DNA of 64,000 bases, taken from the NCBI GenBank assembly GCA_964411425.1, contig CAYPKW010000002.1, forward strand, positions 46,809-110,808. Reading direction: 5' to 3'. The notes beneath the pieces are model-generated. The model made no database searches. It was given only the letters and a program-made list of their open reading frames with translations, and had not been told where the DNA came from. Position numbers and translations under genes: made by a program. Below, piece by piece: positions 8,357 through 16,465 of this stretch. Each line of letters starts with the position of its first letter. The stretch's first letter is position 1. The DNA is from CAYPKW01 sp964411425. Lineage in GTDB: Bacteria; Pseudomonadota; Alphaproteobacteria; Dongiales; Dongiaceae.

Positions 8357-9131
8357 GCTGCAGGGCGCGATCCGCGCCGGCATCCTGGGCGCGGGCGGCG
8401 ACAGCGTATTGCCGCTGATCGTCCCCGATGGACTCAAGCCCGAGGGCCGGCTCGCGGTCTACCGCAACAACACGTTCATCAGTCTCACCGCGGCCCTGAA
8501 AGCCACCTTCCCCGTGGTCTGCCGCCTGGTCGACGAGCGTTTCTTCGCCTATGCCGCGGCCGCTTATGTTCGCGAGCGGCCGCCGACGCGGCCTTGCGTT
8601 GCCGAATACGGCGCCGACTTCGCCGATTTCCTGGCCGCCTTCGAGCCGGCCCGTCGGCTTGTCTATCTGCCCGACGTGGCGCGGCTCGAATGGGCCATCA
8701 ACCTCGCCCGTCACGCCCCCGACGCCGCGATATTCGACCCGGCGCGGCTCGCGGCCGTGCCCGCCGAGCGGCAAGGGGCTGTCGCCTTCATCCTGCATCC
8801 CGCCTGCCGCCTCGTCACGTCAGGCTACCCGATCGAGCCGATCTGGCGGGCCAACCAGCCGGATGGCGATGGCGCGGCCGACCTTGCCGCCGGCCCGAGC
8901 CGCCTCATCGTCTATCGCCGGGTCCTCGACGTTCATCTCGCCGACCTCGGTGCCGCCGGTTACGCCTTCGCGGCGGCGCTCGCCCTGGGCCGGGCGTTGC
9001 AACGGGCCTACGAGGCCGCCACCGCCGTCGATCTCGATTTCGATCTTGCCGTGGCGCTGCATTGGCATTTCGCCCGCGGGACCATCGCGGGCTTCATCCT
9101 TCCCGACAGAGACGATGGAGGCCACTCATGA
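8340..9131 (+). CDS. bufC: DUF2063 domain protein, MNIO partner
   Basis: A 263-residue protein with an N-terminal helical DUF2063 (putative DNA-binding) domain: LRELQGAIRAGILG, then RLAVYRNNTFISLTAALKATFPVVCRLVDERFF and YLPDVARLEWA. A second domain of about 90 residues resembles the peptide-binding partner fold of MNIO systems. In characterised clusters this protein forms a complex with the DUF692 enzyme and presents the precursor peptide. A GGGAGG ribosome site precedes the ATG at 8340. Its end overlaps the DoxX gene start (ATGA). Despite the family name, nothing here argues for DNA binding. Confidence 0.88.
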   Translation: MPSLRELQGAIRAGILGAGGDSVLPLIVPDGLKPEGRLAVYRNNTFISLTAALKATFPVVCRLVDERFFAYAAAAYVRERPPTRPCVAEYGADFADFLAAFEPARRLVYLPDVARLEWAINLARHAPDAAIFDPARLAAVPAERQGAVAFILHPACRLVTSGYPIEPIWRANQPDGDGAADLAAGPSRLIVYRRVLDVHLADLGAAGYAFAAALALGRALQRAYEAATAVDLDFDLAVALHWHFARGTIAGFILPDRDDGGHS

Positions 9132-9595
9132 GTACCACGCTGCCCGAACGCACCGCCGTCACCGGGATTCCGGCGTTGATCGCCGCGATCATCGGCGCCG
9201 TGGAGAGGGTTCCCATCGCCATCCCGGCCTTCGTGCTGCGCCTTGGGGTGGCGCTCGTGTTCTGGCGCTCCGCCAAGACCAAGCTCGCCAACTGGGACCT
9301 GACCGTCCAGCTCTTCGCCGACGAGTACAAGGTGCCGGTGCTGCCGCCCGAGGTCGCCGCCTTTCTGGCGACCTCGGTGGAGCTCGCCGCGCCCATCATG
9401 CTGCTCGTCGGGCTCGCGACGCGCCTCGGCGCCGCGGCCATGCTGGGCATGACGCTGGTGATCCAAATCTTCGTCTATCCGACGAGCTATCCGGATCACC
9501 TGCTGTGGGCGGGTCCGCTGCTGTACCTGGTCCTGCGCGGACCGGGCGCCATCTCGATCGATCACTTGATCCGCGGGCGTTACATCGGCGCGTGA
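9128..9595 (+). CDS. DoxX family membrane protein of the bufferin cluster
   Basis: A 155-residue inner-membrane protein with four predicted hydrophobic helices and the DoxX-like motif RLGVALVFWRSAKTKL near the first helix. DoxX genes are frequent last members of DUF2282-DUF692-DUF2063 operons; their role in bufferin function is not settled, with redox or quinone-linked functions proposed. The start overlaps the DUF2063 stop by four bases (ATGA), and an intrinsic terminator candidate follows, so this closes the operon. Confidence 0.85.
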   Translation: MSTTLPERTAVTGIPALIAAIIGAVERVPIAIPAFVLRLGVALVFWRSAKTKLANWDLTVQLFADEYKVPVLPPEVAAFLATSVELAAPIMLLVGLATRLGAAAMLGMTLVIQIFVYPTSYPDHLLWAGPLLYLVLRGPGAISIDHLIRGRYIGA

Positions 9596-9613
9596 CGGGC
9601 ACGGCGCCGGCGC

Positions 9614-9643
9614 CGGTGTCCATGCCGGCACACCGCCGTTTTT
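9614..9643 (+). terminator. Intrinsic terminator candidate closing the bufferin operon
   Basis: CGGTGT (9614-9619) pairs with ACACCG (9630-9635) across a 10-base loop, and a TTTTT run follows at 9639-9643, 44 bases after the DoxX stop. The stem is only 6 bp, so strength is uncertain. Confidence 0.45.
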
Positions 9644-10048
9644 CGGCCGCCTCCAGCGAGCCTCCAGCGAGAGGGAGAAAATTCGACGATCAACCCCACG
9701 CGCAGCGGGGCGCCGCTAGGCCCCGCTTGGCGAGGGCCGGGCCAACCACAACAGGTAGGGGGGTCCGCCGGGCTGCGCCCCGTGGGCCGGACGGCGCCGC
9801 AGCGGCAAGGGGATCGGCGGCGTCATGCGTAAGCAAGGTGTCCAGGCATCGATTTTTCGAGGAACGACCCGAATCGCCGCGGGACGGCGCCGTTTTTCGG
9901 GCCACCTGAAGGTGCTTCACGATTTCAAACAGCGCCCGCCCGGAGGCGGGGCGGCCCAAGGGCCTTCGCCCGCGGACCGCAAGTCGGTTCCATTTTAGGA
10001 ACTTTTTCACGCGTGTCAAGGGAGTCGTAGCGGGCTCGCGCTCGGCGC

Positions 10049-10068
10049 ATAGCCGGCGCGCCGGCTAT
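10049..10068. promoter_or_regulatory. 20-bp perfect palindrome, candidate operator
   Basis: Half-site ATAGCCGGCG followed directly by its exact complement, with no spacer. It ends one base before a TTGCCC -35-like box. This position suits a repressor or activator of the ureohydrolase gene. The cognate regulator is unknown. Confidence 0.45.
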
Positions 10069-10096
10069 TTGCCCCGCGCCGCCGCTGGGCTATGCT
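10069..10096 (+). promoter_or_regulatory. Putative promoter of the ureohydrolase gene
   Basis: TTGCCC (10069-10074), 16 bases, TATGCT (10091-10096), 34 bases before the ATG at 10131. The -35 keeps the TTG core favoured by alphaproteobacterial housekeeping sigma factors. By-eye match only. Confidence 0.4.
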
Positions 10097-10130
10097 GGCG
10101 GATTCGTGCCGTCGGCCGAAGGGGAAGACC

Positions 10131-11333
10131 ATGGCAACGCGGAAGCCGCCGCGCTCCGGCGGAGCGGGCAAGCAGCAGTTCCGGGGCAATCGCAACCTCG
10201 AACGCTTGTCGCGCATCTCCCAGACCAAGCAATCGGAGGAGGTGAAGCGTTCTCTTAAACTCGGCCTGGAGGCCGCCGGGTCCGTCGTCGACCGCACCAT
10301 CTCGTGCTTCAGCCGCGGCCACCAGCCGGCCTTCGCCGGCATCAACACCTTCATGAAGGCGCCGTACTGCGAGGACGTGCGCAAGGTGCGGAAGTACGAG
10401 GCCGCGTTCGTCGGCGTCCCCTTCGACACCGCCACCACCTACCGGCCGGGCGCCCGCTTCGGCCCGCAGGCGGTGCGCCGCATCTCGGCGCTTTACGACG
10501 GCTATTCGGTGGACGGCGCGGTCGACATCTACGAAGAGCTCGACTTGTGCGACATCGGCGACGTGTTCGTCATTCCGGGTAACATCGAAAAGACGTTCGA
10601 TCAGGTGACCAAGGCCGTGTCGCACATCTTCACCGCGGGCGTGTTCCCGATCATCTGCGGCGGCGACCACAGCCTCGGATTTCCCAACCTGCGCGGCATC
10701 GCGCCCCACATCGAGGGCAACGTCGGCATCATCCACATCGACCGCCACCTGGACATCCAGGAAAAGGACATGGACGAGCGGATGCACACCACGCCGTGGT
10801 ACTGGACCACGCACGAGCCCGCCTCGACCACCCATCGCGACCACAGCCACATGCACGACGTGGGCCTGCCCAACTGCCTCCCTGTGAACCTGGTGCAGAT
10901 GGGCATCGGCGGCTGGTACGGCTCGCGCCCCGGCGCCATCGTCGCCAAACGCCGCGGCACCTCGGTCCTCACCATGACGGACATCACGGAGCGCGGGCCG
11001 GCGGGGGCGGCGGAGGTGGCGCTGGAGCTCGCCTGGAAGGGCTGCAAGGCGGTCTATCTCTCGTTCGACATCGATTCGATCGACCCCGGCTTCGCGCCGG
11101 GCACCGGGTCGCCGGAGCCGGGCGGCCTGTTGCCGCGCGAGGCCCTGGAGATGGTGCGGATCATCGCCCGCGAGGGCTTGTGCGGCATGGAGGTGGTCGA
11201 GGTGTCGCCGCCCTACGACGTGAACGACAACACCGCCCAGCTCGCCTGCCGCGTGATGCTCGACGCGCTGGGGAGCATGTGCGTCGAGGGCAAGCTCGGG
11301 CACCGCTCCCGCGTCATGAAGCGCGGCCGCTGA
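10131..11333 (+). CDS. Ureohydrolase (agmatinase family), guanidine-hydrolase-like
   Basis: A 400-residue arginase/agmatinase-fold enzyme. Metal ligands are complete: GGDH (177-180), D204-R-H206-x-D208 and D313/D315 in SFDIDSIDP. Several features differ from ordinary agmatinases and recall the nickel-dependent guanidine hydrolase GdmH: an N-terminal extension of about 70 residues, [19 protein letters not shown], an Arg in place of Ala in the DxHxD motif, and [13 protein letters not shown]. Product would be urea plus ammonia if the substrate is guanidine; this is inference. A His-rich insert (228-242) is unusual. AAGGGGAAG precedes the chosen ATG. No urease or nickel chaperone gene is in the window. 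Confidence 0.8.
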   Translation: MATRKPPRSGGAGKQQFRGNRNLERLSRISQTKQSEEVKRSLKLGLEAAGSVVDRTISCFSRGHQPAFAGINTFMKAPYCEDVRKVRKYEAAFVGVPFDTATTYRPGARFGPQAVRRISALYDGYSVDGAVDIYEELDLCDIGDVFVIPGNIEKTFDQVTKAVSHIFTAGVFPIICGGDHSLGFPNLRGIAPHIEGNVGIIHIDRHLDIQEKDMDERMHTTPWYWTTHEPASTTHRDHSHMHDVGLPNCLPVNLVQMGIGGWYGSRPGAIVAKRRGTSVLTMTDITERGPAGAAEVALELAWKGCKAVYLSFDIDSIDPGFAPGTGSPEPGGLLPREALEMVRIIAREGLCGMEVVEVSPPYDVNDNTAQLACRVMLDALGSMCVEGKLGHRSRVMKRGR

Positions 11334-11343
11334 GGCGGGCCCT

Positions 11344-12354
11344 ATGACCGACCACGAGGTGTTCGCCGCGGGCGACGTGGTGTTGCAGTGCGGGCTGACG
11401 CTGCGCGAGGCCAAGCTCGCCTACAAGTGCCATGGCACGCTGAACAAGGACAAAACGAACGCCGTCGTCTTTCCGACCCGCTTCTCCGGCCGGCACGCCG
11501 ACAACGAGTACCTGATCGGCGAGGGCATGGCGCTCGACCCGAAGCGCTACTTCATCGTCGTCCCCAACCTGCTCGGCAACGGGCTTTCATCCTCGCCCAG
11601 CAATACGCCGCCGCCGTTCGACAAGGCGCGGTTCCCCAATGTCACCATCCATGACAACGTCATGCTCCAGCGCCGCCTGCTGACCGAGCGCTTCGGCGTC
11701 GAGCGCGTGGCGCTGGCGGTCGGCTGGTCGATGGGGGCGCAGCAGGCGTACCACTGGGCGGCCCTCTTCCCCACCTGTGTCGAGCGGCTGGCGGCGATCG
11801 GCGGCTCGGCGCGCACCTCCGACCATAACTTCGTGTTCCTCGAGGGTGTGAAATCGGCGCTCACCGCCGACGCCGCCTGGAACGGCGGCTGGTACGACAA
11901 GCCGCCCGCCGTCGGCCTCAGGGCGATGGCGCGGGTGTGGGCCGGCTGGGGGCTGTCGCAGGCCTTCTACCGGGAGAAGCTCTACAAGACGATGGGCTAC
12001 GCCACGGTCGAGGACTTCCTCGTGGGCTGGTGGGAGGGGCTGTTCCTGCAGCGCGACGCCAACAACCTGCTGGCGTTGATCTGGACCTGGCAGCACGGCG
12101 ACGTGAGCGCCAATGACCTCTACAAGGGCGATTTCGAGAAGGCACTGGCGGCCATCGAGGCCAAGGCGATCGTCATGCCGGGCGCGACCGATCTCTACTT
12201 CCCGCCCGAGGACAACGCCAACGAGGTGCGGCACATGCGCCGGGCCGAGCTGCGCCCCATCCCCTCGATCTGGGGCCACTACGCCGGCGGCGGGCGCGAC
12301 GCCGCCGCGGCCCGGTTCATCGACGCGGCGCTCAAGGAGTTGTTGGCGGGCTGA
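11344..12354 (+). CDS. MetX-like alpha/beta hydrolase (homoserine acetyltransferase family)
   Basis: The 336-residue product has the alpha/beta hydrolase fold of the homoserine O-acetyltransferase family: [13 protein letters not shown] with nucleophile S129, an acidic residue in [12 protein letters not shown], and the catalytic His in IWGHYAGGG. The early segment [18 protein letters not shown] is the usual first strand pair of MetX proteins. Members this short often act as hydrolases rather than acyltransferases, so a role in methionine synthesis should not be assumed. It follows the ureohydrolase by 10 bases and is likely in its operon. Confidence 0.78.
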   Translation: MTDHEVFAAGDVVLQCGLTLREAKLAYKCHGTLNKDKTNAVVFPTRFSGRHADNEYLIGEGMALDPKRYFIVVPNLLGNGLSSSPSNTPPPFDKARFPNVTIHDNVMLQRRLLTERFGVERVALAVGWSMGAQQAYHWAALFPTCVERLAAIGGSARTSDHNFVFLEGVKSALTADAAWNGGWYDKPPAVGLRAMARVWAGWGLSQAFYREKLYKTMGYATVEDFLVGWWEGLFLQRDANNLLALIWTWQHGDVSANDLYKGDFEKALAAIEAKAIVMPGATDLYFPPEDNANEVRHMRRAELRPIPSIWGHYAGGGRDAAAARFIDAALKELLAG

Positions 12355-12369
12355 CGGAGGTTCATTGTC

Positions 12370-12795
12370 ATGAGCGACTTCAAACCGATTCACGGGCGTT
12401 GCCAGTGCGGGGCCGTGCGCTACCGGGTCGATGCGCCCGCCATCGAGCTGTACCATTGCCACTGCTCGATGTGCCGGCGCTGCCACGGCACGCTGTTCGC
12501 CACCTACGCCACCGTCCCGCGCCAAAGCCTGGTGATCGAAGCCGGAGCCGACAATCTCGCCACCTACGACAGTTCGCCCCCGGTGCACCGGCATTTCTGC
12601 CGCACCTGCGGCTGCCAACTGCTGCTCGACGACGACCGCTGGCCGGACCTCAAGTGGTACACGCCCGGCACCTGCGACGGCCATCCGGGGCACCGGCCCG
12701 AGGTCGAGGCGCACATTTTCACCAACTCGAAGGTGGCATGGTACCGCATCTCGGACGGGCTGCCGCAATACCCGGAGTTCGCGCCGCAGGTGTGA
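12370..12795 (+). CDS. GFA/CENP-V family zinc-binding protein
   Basis: A 141-residue single-domain GFA protein with the expected cysteine pattern: GRCQCGAVRY, CHCSMCRRCHG and CRTCGCQL, which together form two zinc sites. The family includes a glutathione-dependent formaldehyde-activating enzyme, but most members have unknown substrates. It lies 15 bases after the MetX-like gene behind a GGAGG site, so the three rightward genes from 10131 to 12795 look like one operon. Confidence 0.88.
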   Translation: MSDFKPIHGRCQCGAVRYRVDAPAIELYHCHCSMCRRCHGTLFATYATVPRQSLVIEAGADNLATYDSSPPVHRHFCRTCGCQLLLDDDRWPDLKWYTPGTCDGHPGHRPEVEAHIFTNSKVAWYRISDGLPQYPEFAPQV

Positions 12796-12824
12796 TTAAT
12801 ACCAAGGGCCGATGACGGCGACCT

Positions 12825-12939
12825 CTTGCCTCGTGCTTCGAGACGCCGGCTTCGCCGGCTCCTCAGCATGAGGCAAGGGGTTGTTTTTGTGAACAAAACC
12901 TCGTCCTGAGGAGCGCCCGAAGGGCGCGTCTCGAAGGAC
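12825..12939. repeat. REPIN-like pair of imperfect palindromes, copy A
   Basis: Palindrome 1 (12825-12877) has outer arms CTTGCCTC/GAGGCAAG and inner arms GCCGGC/GCCGGC. Palindrome 2 (12903-12939) has GTCCT/AGGAC and GCGCCC/GGGCGC. Both contain TTCGAGACG (12837-12845 and, on the other strand, 12927-12935), so the two units face each other. It sits between convergent genes. Copy B lies at 42314-42425. The layout matches REP doublets; no RAYT transposase is in the window. Confidence 0.75.
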
Positions 12940-12955
12940 GGGCTACGAGTCGATC

Positions 12956-13825
12956 TCAGAGGCTCTTGGTATAACTGGATCGCAGGTGCGCCAGCACCTC
13001 GCGGGCGAAGGGCTCGGGCGCGTCCTGCTGCAGCCAGTGCGAGGCGTTCTCCAGCCGCACCAAGCGGGCGCCCGGAATCTCGGCCGCCAATCGTTCGCCG
13101 TCGCCGATGGTCTGCCACGGATCGTGCACGCCCCACAGCACCAACGTGGGGGCGCGGATGTCCTGGTGGCGATCCACCAGCATCATGGTGTGGTTGGTGT
13201 TGAGTGCGCTGGCGTTGCGGATGAGGCTGATCTTGCCCTCCTCGTCGCTGTAGGGGGCGATGATGCCGGCGCGGAACCGCGGCGTGAGGCGCTCTCGGTT
13301 GTGCAGCCCGTCCGGCAGCCCGGAGGCCACGAACTCCGCCACCTCCGCCGGCGTCTTGGCGCGCCATGCGGGGTCGCCCAGCGCCACCATGTCGCCGATC
13401 GGCCAGGAATCGTAGGCCACGACGTTGCACAGCACGAGACGCCGCACTCGTTCGGCGTGCTCGATCGCCAAGATGAGTGCGACGCCGCCGCCGGTGTCGT
13501 GCCCGACGACGTTGGCCCGCTCGATCCCGAGTGCATCCATGAATCGCAGGATCATCGCCGTTTGCGCCACCAGCGAGCGGTCGAAGCGGTCGCGGCGATC
13601 CGAGTATCCGTGGCCGAGGAAGTCCGGCGCGATGACCCGGCAATGCGGCGCCAATAACGGGATCGCGTCGTCGTAAAGAAACGACCAGGTCGGGATGCCG
13701 TGCAGCAGCAGCACCGGCTCGCCGTCGCCGACGTCCGTGTAGGCGACCTTGAGCGGCTGGTAGGAGAGCCCGTCCAGGAAGAGGGTCTTCTGACGGGCCC
13801 GGAAGGCTTCGTGGGACGCGGTCAT
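12956..13825 (-). CDS. Alpha/beta hydrolase with Asp nucleophile (haloalkane dehalogenase / epoxide hydrolase type)
   Basis: A 289-residue protein. The nucleophile elbow is VVGHDTGGG with Asp (D110) instead of Ser, as in haloalkane dehalogenases, fluoroacetate dehalogenases and epoxide hydrolases. The oxyanion region is LLHGIPTWSFLY; the acid is probably in WGVHDPWQ and the catalytic His in NASHWLQQD. A cap domain occupies about residues 130-200. The substrate is unknown. It lies 57 bases after the APC permease and is the last gene of the leftward glnT set, which suggests that the transported compound or a derivative may be its substrate. Confidence 0.82.
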   Translation of the reverse strand: MTASHEAFRARQKTLFLDGLSYQPLKVAYTDVGDGEPVLLLHGIPTWSFLYDDAIPLLAPHCRVIAPDFLGHGYSDRRDRFDRSLVAQTAMILRFMDALGIERANVVGHDTGGGVALILAIEHAERVRRLVLCNVVAYDSWPIGDMVALGDPAWRAKTPAEVAEFVASGLPDGLHNRERLTPRFRAGIIAPYSDEEGKISLIRNASALNTNHTMMLVDRHQDIRAPTLVLWGVHDPWQTIGDGERLAAEIPGARLVRLENASHWLQQDAPEPFAREVLAHLRSSYTKSL

Positions 13826-13882
13826 GGACGCCCGCCGCGGCCGGGGGACCCGCGAGGGGTCCCCCCTGCCCACCCGCCGATG

Positions 13883-15502
13883 CTACTCGATCGGGATCTC
13901 CTTGAAGGCCAGCGAAACATCGACCCCCTGCGAGCGCCGGATCGTCTTCATGACGAAGTAGAAGACGACGCCGATCGCGAACACGCCGCCGACGATTTTC
14001 ATCTGCGTCGGATCGTGGCCGGCCGCCACCGGATCGGCGTACGCCGCCCAGAAGTAGAACTGCGAGCCGATGAAGCCCAGCGCGCAGGCCACCGTCATCA
14101 TCGGCAGCCCAAAAATCTTCTTCCCGTAGATCGGCGATTTCTCGTAGATCTGCGGCCGGATGTAGGGGAAGAAAACACCGGCCAGCAGAATGATGCTCCA
14201 GGCCAGCAGCGCCGCCTCGATCAGGATGATGATGGTGGAGAAGAAGCTGGTGAACACGAACAGCGCCATGAAGATGATCGTGATGACGACCGACACCACG
14301 ACCGCCACCGTCGGCGTGTGACGGGTGGGCGAGATTTCCCCCAGCGCCGCCGGGGCTATGCGGTCGAAGGCCCAGGCCACCATGGCGCGCACGCCGAAGG
14401 TGTGCATGCCGGGAATCCACATCCAGATCCAGGTGACGAAGCCGATCGACACCAGAAGCGTGACGATCCAGGAGCCGGTGAGGATGCCGGCCATCAGCGT
14501 GATCGCCGGCGAGGTCGGCGTGGTTACGCCGCCTTCGAAGGAATTGAACACGGCGGAGCCGAGGAATTCCCAGCCGAACACGCTGTTGGCGAGCGGGATG
14601 GTGATGAGCCAGATCACCAGGGTGCCGGCGATGGCGCCCAGCATGCCGTAAGTCTGCGACCGTTCGACGGATTTGATTTCGCCGGCGATGCAGATCGAGA
14701 ACGCGGCGCCCAGGAGCGGTAGGAACGCCCAGTTCGACAGCTTGACGGTGGTGAGCCAGTCGGCCCCCTCGGTGGTCCAGCCTTTTTCCGCGCCCGAGGC
14801 GATGATGGCGTTATAGGCGTCCTCGACGCCCATGACCGGCCCCATCAACCCGTTGAACGCCGTCACGAAATCCTCGCGCGAGTACATCGCCAGCACCAGG
14901 ATGAGGAGCGCCGAGCCCGCCAAGGAGGTGACGAAGACGATCTTCTGGCTCAGCAGATATCGCTTCATGCCGGAATTGATGATGATCCCCGACAGCACGA
15001 GGATGGCGGAGCCGATGATGAACATGGGCCAAGGAGTCAGCACCCACGCCGCGGCGTCGAGCGCCCACTGGGCTCCGGCCACGTAGCCGATGGTGGCGAG
15101 CGTCGGATTGATCCCAAGGAGCACGATCCAGTAGGCGGCGATGGCGCAATAGAAGAGCCAGGCCACGATCTCAACCAGGCTCAAGGTCAGCGCCAGGAAC
15201 GGCGGCAGGCTGCGCGAGCCGAACACGTAGATGCCGCCCGAGCGCGGCAGGGTCACCGACCAGGTGATCATGCCGAACGAGATCAGCGCCATCATGAAAC
15301 CGGCCAGCAGGCATCCGACCACTAAATTGCCGCCGGGATAGAAGGCAGGGCCGTAATACATCATGGTGCCGACCCCGAGGCCGACGCTGACGAGGCCGAT
15401 GTTGTAGATGAACGTATCGAAGGGGCTCGCCGCGCGTATGAGGCCCGACGCCTTGCGCAAGAAAATTCTCTGCTCGCCCCCGCTGCCCGATGTCGTGCTC
15501 AT
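13883..15502 (-). CDS. APC-superfamily amino acid/amine permease
   Basis: A 539-residue integral membrane protein with about 12-14 hydrophobic helices. Helix 1 is broken by VSVGLGVGTMM, and PRSGGIYVFGSR in helix 3 and CIAGEIKSVERS in helix 6 are recognisable APC features. A strong GGGGGAGGAG ribosome site fixes the ATG at 15502. It is probably a proton- or sodium-coupled importer of an amino acid, amine or related nitrogen compound. It lies between the nucleotidyltransferase and the hydrolase in a leftward run from glnT. Confidence 0.88.
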   Translation of the reverse strand: MSTTSGSGGEQRIFLRKASGLIRAASPFDTFIYNIGLVSVGLGVGTMMYYGPAFYPGGNLVVGCLLAGFMMALISFGMITWSVTLPRSGGIYVFGSRSLPPFLALTLSLVEIVAWLFYCAIAAYWIVLLGINPTLATIGYVAGAQWALDAAAWVLTPWPMFIIGSAILVLSGIIINSGMKRYLLSQKIVFVTSLAGSALLILVLAMYSREDFVTAFNGLMGPVMGVEDAYNAIIASGAEKGWTTEGADWLTTVKLSNWAFLPLLGAAFSICIAGEIKSVERSQTYGMLGAIAGTLVIWLITIPLANSVFGWEFLGSAVFNSFEGGVTTPTSPAITLMAGILTGSWIVTLLVSIGFVTWIWMWIPGMHTFGVRAMVAWAFDRIAPAALGEISPTRHTPTVAVVVSVVITIIFMALFVFTSFFSTIIILIEAALLAWSIILLAGVFFPYIRPQIYEKSPIYGKKIFGLPMMTVACALGFIGSQFYFWAAYADPVAAGHDPTQMKIVGGVFAIGVVFYFVMKTIRRSQGVDVSLAFKEIPIE

Positions 15503-15659
15503 GACGCTCCTCCCCCAGATTGCCCGGTCGACCGCCAACGAGGCCGCCAGAAGCGCCGCCTCGCCTCGACCGCAATGATAACGCTTTCCATCGGCATTAA
15601 GCGATACGAATCTCCCCTGGCGCCAGAGCCAGGTTTTCGCCTGCCGGACAGGCCGGCGC

Positions 15660-16433
15660 CTAAAAAATGTCCCCCTTCTCCGAGACCTCCTGATACCAGC
15701 GCGCGCGCGTGCCCACCTTGGAGCGAATCTTCCACTTCATCGATTTTGGCGCATTCTCGATCTTGTGCAACAGCTTGCCCACCCGGCCGCGGATCACGTC
15801 GGATTCGTGCGCGCCGATCGCGGGAAACGCCGGCAGATGGCCGGGGATGCTCCGCAGGTTGTTCGTGAACGTGTAATAGAACCCCCAGTCGCTCGCCATG
15901 ATGGCGGCGACGTAATTCTCGTCGATGTTCTCGCGCCCCGCCGCCGGCTCGCCCACCGGATGCTCGAGCAGGAGGACCATGGTGTCCTTGATGTCCTTAA
16001 GGTTGATTTGCACGATCTGCATCTTCTCCAGCAGCAGATCCGTCGTGGTGATGGTGGGCGAATCGAGATGCAAGCGTCCCTTGAACGGGATCGGGTGGCA
16101 GAAGTAGAGCTCGTCGGTGAACACGTCGACGTGCAGCGGCCATTGCGGATGCCGATAAATGTGGCGGGCGCCCTCGGTGCCGACGATGACGCCCTCGTCC
16201 GCCCGGTAGCCCTGCCCGGCCATGAATTCCCTGATCGCCTGGGTCTGGCGGCGCTCCGCCGCGAAATCGATGTCGGTGAGTTCGCGGTCCATCTCGGTGA
16301 ACAGGTGCAGGTACTTCGGGGAATGCAGCCGATAGGCGATGGAGCCGAGAATGCGGAGTTGGATTCCCCTCTCCTCTCCCTTGTGCACGAGACGCATCGC
16401 CTCATCGACGAAATGCAGATTCTGCAACGCCAT
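15660..16433 (-). CDS. Nucleotidyltransferase-fold protein of unknown substrate
   Basis: This 257-residue protein shows the polymerase-beta-like NTase signature: GS at 30-31 in LRILGSIAYRLH, two carboxylates in TDIDF (D54, D56) and a third in LHVDVF (D103). All three metal ligands are present, so it is probably active. The overall shape resembles antibiotic or small-molecule nucleotidyltransferases rather than GlnD or GlnE, and I do not recognise a named family. It follows the metallophosphoesterase by 32 bases in the glnT set. It may transfer a nucleotide to a small molecule or protein; the neighbouring phosphoesterase could reverse this. Confidence 0.6.
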   Translation of the reverse strand: MALQNLHFVDEAMRLVHKGEERGIQLRILGSIAYRLHSPKYLHLFTEMDRELTDIDFAAERRQTQAIREFMAGQGYRADEGVIVGTEGARHIYRHPQWPLHVDVFTDELYFCHPIPFKGRLHLDSPTITTTDLLLEKMQIVQINLKDIKDTMVLLLEHPVGEPAAGRENIDENYVAAIMASDWGFYYTFTNNLRSIPGHLPAFPAIGAHESDVIRGRVGKLLHKIENAPKSMKWKIRSKVGTRARWYQEVSEKGDIF

Positions 16434-16465
16434 TGGATCGATGCCCCCGGGCCGGCGCGGTCCCC

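Larger units (their letters stand above)
9644..10130. other. Long non-coding stretch before the ureohydrolase gene
   Basis: I see no convincing gene between the DoxX stop and 10131. The stretch holds several GC-rich hairpins (for example around GTCCGCC/GGCCGGAC, about 9760-9795). It also has a second terminator-like stem at 9875-9889 (CGCCG, loop, CGGCG) followed by five T (9893-9897), and the 12-base word GCCGTTTTTCGG in direct repeat near 9636 and 9890. A leader RNA or small RNA is possible. I compared it by eye with guanidine riboswitch motifs and found no match. Confidence 0.4.

Noticed and set aside
9644..10130. Guanidine riboswitch (ykkC types I, II or III) before the ureohydrolase gene
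   Set aside because: I looked for the ACGR-loop hairpin pair, the type I core and the type III pseudoknot sequences by eye and found only partial resemblance. A covariance-model search would decide.
10065..11414. 449-codon frame opposite the ureohydrolase gene
   Set aside because: The + strand gene has complete metal-site motifs; the antisense frame has no recognisable domain.
12796..12955. CRISPR-like repeat between the GFA and hydrolase genes
   Set aside because: The repeats are inverted palindromes without spacers or regular periodicity; they fit a REP doublet.
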